Shown: positions 5,873 to 7,376 of the stretch, one piece after another
Layout: each line of letters starts with the position of its first letter
How positions within the stretch are numbered: the stretch's first letter is position 1
DNA from: Bacteroidota bacterium
GTDB taxonomy: Bacteria; Bacteroidota; Bacteroidia; Bacteroidales; PXBB01
DNA length: 7,376 nucleotides
Reading direction: 5' to 3'
Assembly (NCBI GenBank): GCA_022708385.1
Contig: JAKIYU010000130.1
Coordinates: forward strand, 1-7,376
The notes under the pieces: generated by a model
Databases searched by the model: none
Seen by the model: only the letters and a program-made list of their open reading frames with translations
Told to the model about the DNA's origin: nothing
Program-made: the position numbers and the translations under genes

Positions 5873-5960
5873 AAATTGAAATAACGTGGCGCTTTGATTG
5901 AAAAGGGTGAGGTGATGATTTACTCTCTAAAACTTAAAACAATACTGTTGAAAAAGATAC

Positions 5961-6020
5961 TTGTTGCGTACCTACGGCACGCTTTTGTACATGTTTTATA
6001 TTCTTCTACCTACATTTTGT
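5961..6020. repeat. Dispersed Bacteroidota-type intergenic repeat with hairpin
   Basis: GCGTACC-TAC-GGCACGC (5966-5982) forms a 7-bp stem with one A-C mismatch, followed on the plus strand by TTTTG. A CTACCTACATTTTGT segment (6006-6020) follows, repeating the CTACCTAC/ACCTAC theme. I recall the pair CGTACCTACGGCACG plus CTACCTACATTT as a common intergenic repeat in Bacteroidota; this is from memory. The hairpin could also end transcription of the glycosyltransferase gene, whose stop is about 94 bases upstream. Confidence 0.5.
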
Positions 6021-6037
6021 CACCTGGAACATAAATG

Positions 6038-6110
<73 letters not shown>

Positions 6111-6121
6111 TTATATTGATG

Positions 6122-6150
6122 CAAAATTAAAAATTTTTTATATCTTCAAA
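6122..6150 (-). promoter_or_regulatory. Probable promoter of the tRNA-Gly gene
   Basis: On the minus strand a TTTG (6150-6147) and TAATTTTG (6129-6122) match the Bacteroidota -33 TTTG and -7 TAnnTTTG boxes, 17 bases apart, slightly shorter than the usual 19-21. The -7 box ends 11 bases before the mature tRNA 5' end, so the primary transcript would carry a short leader for RNase P to remove. This suggests the tRNA need not rely on read-through from the radical SAM gene. Confidence 0.5.
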
Positions 6151-6200
6151 GGGATTAATACAAGAAAATTAATTTATTTTTCTTCAGGATAGTTGCCTGT

Positions 6201-7376
6201 TTAATTGCCAAAAATACCGTACGCATAAAACCTGAGGTTGTCGTTGTGTTTTTTGTTGTATGCGTTCAGCAATTTTTTAAAAAGCATCCAATCGAAGGGG
6301 AAAATGAAAAGGTTAAGGCGAAGGCGTGCGATGATGAAAGGCCGCCATACCGTATTAAAGAATCTTGCGGTTTTTCTGAATCCGGATGGGGCTCTCAGAT
6401 AGCATTTTTTTTCGGAGAAGGGGAGGTAAAAGTTCATAAAGGCATCGAGGGTGTCGTAAAAGGAGGGGTTGAGCCAGGGTGGCCTGAAACAGGCCGGTGC
6501 ATGGTTTATCCAGTCTTTCAACTGCTGCGGTTCACAGAATCCTTTGCTGATGGCCTTTTTGTAAAGTGGCGTTTGGGGGTATGGTGTAAAGATATTTATC
6601 TGTATTTTAACGGCATTGTCAATCAGTTTGGCTTTGCGTATCAGTTTAAATGTGGCCCGGATATCATCTTTAACATCGAGCGGGTAGCCCATCATGGTCG
6701 AGAAGAATGTAGTTATATGATGGGTTTTGAGTTTCTTAATAAGGTGCAGCACATCTTCACAGACCAGTTTGTCTTTAATGGCTGAAAGAACCACGTCACT
6801 GCCCGATTCGGCACCGGTTGATACCCGCCTGAGCCCGGCACGGTACAGCAAGTCAAGGTCGCTGTCGCTGAACATCTGCACAAATGAACGGGCGTGTGCA
6901 GAGCCTTCCCACAGGATGTTTATATTTTCGGCAATCAGGCGGTTTGCAAAATCCAGTACAAATTTTCTGTTCGAGAAGAAATTGTCATCCCAGAATAATA
7001 TACTGTCGATGCGGGCTGTACGTATAAAGTATTTTATATCGTTTATAATGGTGTCCGTTTCTTTCGGAAACCAACTTTTCTTAAAAACCTGCGCCCCTGA
7101 ACAAAACGGGCAATTGAGAGGGCAGCCATAAGAAGCGAAATACATTAGGCGGCGTTCGGAGAAGTCGGTTTTTAAAACATAGGCGTTAATGTTGATAAAG
7201 CTATAGTCCACTTTGGGAAAGCTGTCCAGACGGCTAAAGTTTTCCGGTGGTGTAATCTGCAAGGTGTTGCCGTTTTTGTATCCCAGACCGGCAATAGAGG
7301 TAAAATCTTTATGTTGCAGTAGCGCATCGGTTAAGAGGGCAAAAGGTTTTTCGCCCTGTCCGGTAATAATGAAGTC
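6201..7376 (-). CDS. Radical SAM protein with B12-binding-type N-terminus (5' end cut by window edge)
   Basis: The minus-strand frame is open from the right window edge to the TAA at 6203-6201, giving 391 visible residues; the N-terminus is outside. The first visible part, DFIITGQGEKPF, followed by GLGYKNGN and a PP..F..LDSFP linker, matches the end of a cobalamin-binding domain and the bridge to the radical SAM barrel in the BchE/methyltransferase-like class. The cluster motif GCPLNCPFC supplies Cys85, Cys89 and Cys92 for the [4Fe-4S] centre that cleaves S-adenosylmethionine. Barrel motifs follow: FWDDNFF (about 128-134), STGAESGSD (about 186-194), GYP (about 230-232) and TPYPQTPLY (about 264-272). 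The C-terminal 90 residues are basic and aromatic. Likely chemistry is methyl transfer or a rearrangement; substrate unknown. A TTG at 7262-7260 is internal, not the start. No glycan or antibiotic genes adjoin it in the window. Confidence 0.9.
   Translation of the reverse strand, partial: DFIITGQGEKPFALLTDALLQHKDFTSIAGLGYKNGNTLQITPPENFSRLDSFPKVDYSFININAYVLKTDFSERRLMYFASYGCPLNCPFCSGAQVFKKSWFPKETDTIINDIKYFIRTARIDSILFWDDNFFSNRKFVLDFANRLIAENINILWEGSAHARSFVQMFSDSDLDLLYRAGLRRVSTGAESGSDVVLSAIKDKLVCEDVLHLIKKLKTHHITTFFSTMMGYPLDVKDDIRATFKLIRKAKLIDNAVKIQINIFTPYPQTPLYKKAISKGFCEPQQLKDWINHAPACFRPPWLNPSFYDTLDAFMNFYLPFSEKKCYLRAPSGFRKTARFFNTVWRPFIIARLRLNLFIFPFDWMLFKKLLNAYNKKHNDNLRFYAYGIFGN

Noticed and set aside
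6246..7131. Two plus-strand open frames of 179 and 134 codons opposite the radical SAM gene
   Set aside because: Both are antisense shadows of a frame with an intact radical SAM motif set.
7260..7262. TTG as the start of the radical SAM protein (353 residues)
   Set aside because: The frame stays open for 38 more codons to the window edge, and those codons encode typical family sequence (GQGE...PF...GLGYKNGN), so the real start is outside.

Overview
The window looks like a piece of ordinary chromosome from a member of the Bacteroidota, probably a Bacteroidales- or Sphingobacteriales-like organism; the order cannot be fixed from the sequence. The reasons are the gene families (an outer-membrane protein that looks like DUF5723, a lipoprotein with a CKKD start, a SnoaL-like secreted protein), the near absence of Shine-Dalgarno sites, and several matches to the Bacteroidota promoter -7 consensus TAnnTTTG. 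Intergenic DNA is AT-rich, and the coding DNA is moderately GC-poor. No phage, transposase, CRISPR array, toxin-antitoxin pair or defence island is visible.

Layout from left to right. Positions 1-81 (minus) hold the first 27 codons of a UPF0371/DUF1846-family gene that runs off the left edge. Positions 248-1624 (minus) encode a secreted, probably outer-membrane beta-barrel-like protein with a clear intrinsic terminator at 170-205. After a hairpin-rich gap (1625-1807) comes a minus-strand lipoprotein gene (1808-2632). Divergent from it is a secreted SnoaL/NTF2-like protein with no ATG start (2689-3315, plus), which converges on a small DEDDh exonuclease (3397-3876, minus). The AT-rich stretch 3877-4396 holds one plausible small minus-strand gene (3971-4219). 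A large plus-strand membrane glycosyltransferase of the GT-C/GT39 type (4397-5872) converges, across a gap holding a probable dispersed repeat, on a minus-strand tRNA-Gly(CCC) at 6038-6110. The right end (6201-7376, minus) is a radical SAM protein with the tail of a B12-binding-like N-terminal domain, cut by the window edge.

The genes do not form one obvious pathway. Three products carry export signals (barrel-like protein, lipoprotein, SnoaL-like protein), one is an inner-membrane sugar transferase, and the rest are housekeeping or of unknown role. The barrel-like protein and the lipoprotein lie in tandem and could be co-transcribed, but the 183-base gap full of inverted repeats makes this uncertain.

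The most notable non-coding signal is a set of short palindromic, REP-like elements at gene ends (1677-1780, 3381-3396, 5961-6020), two of which share a TGA(A/G)C...GTCGAA core. I did not find convincing evidence for a new multi-gene system here.
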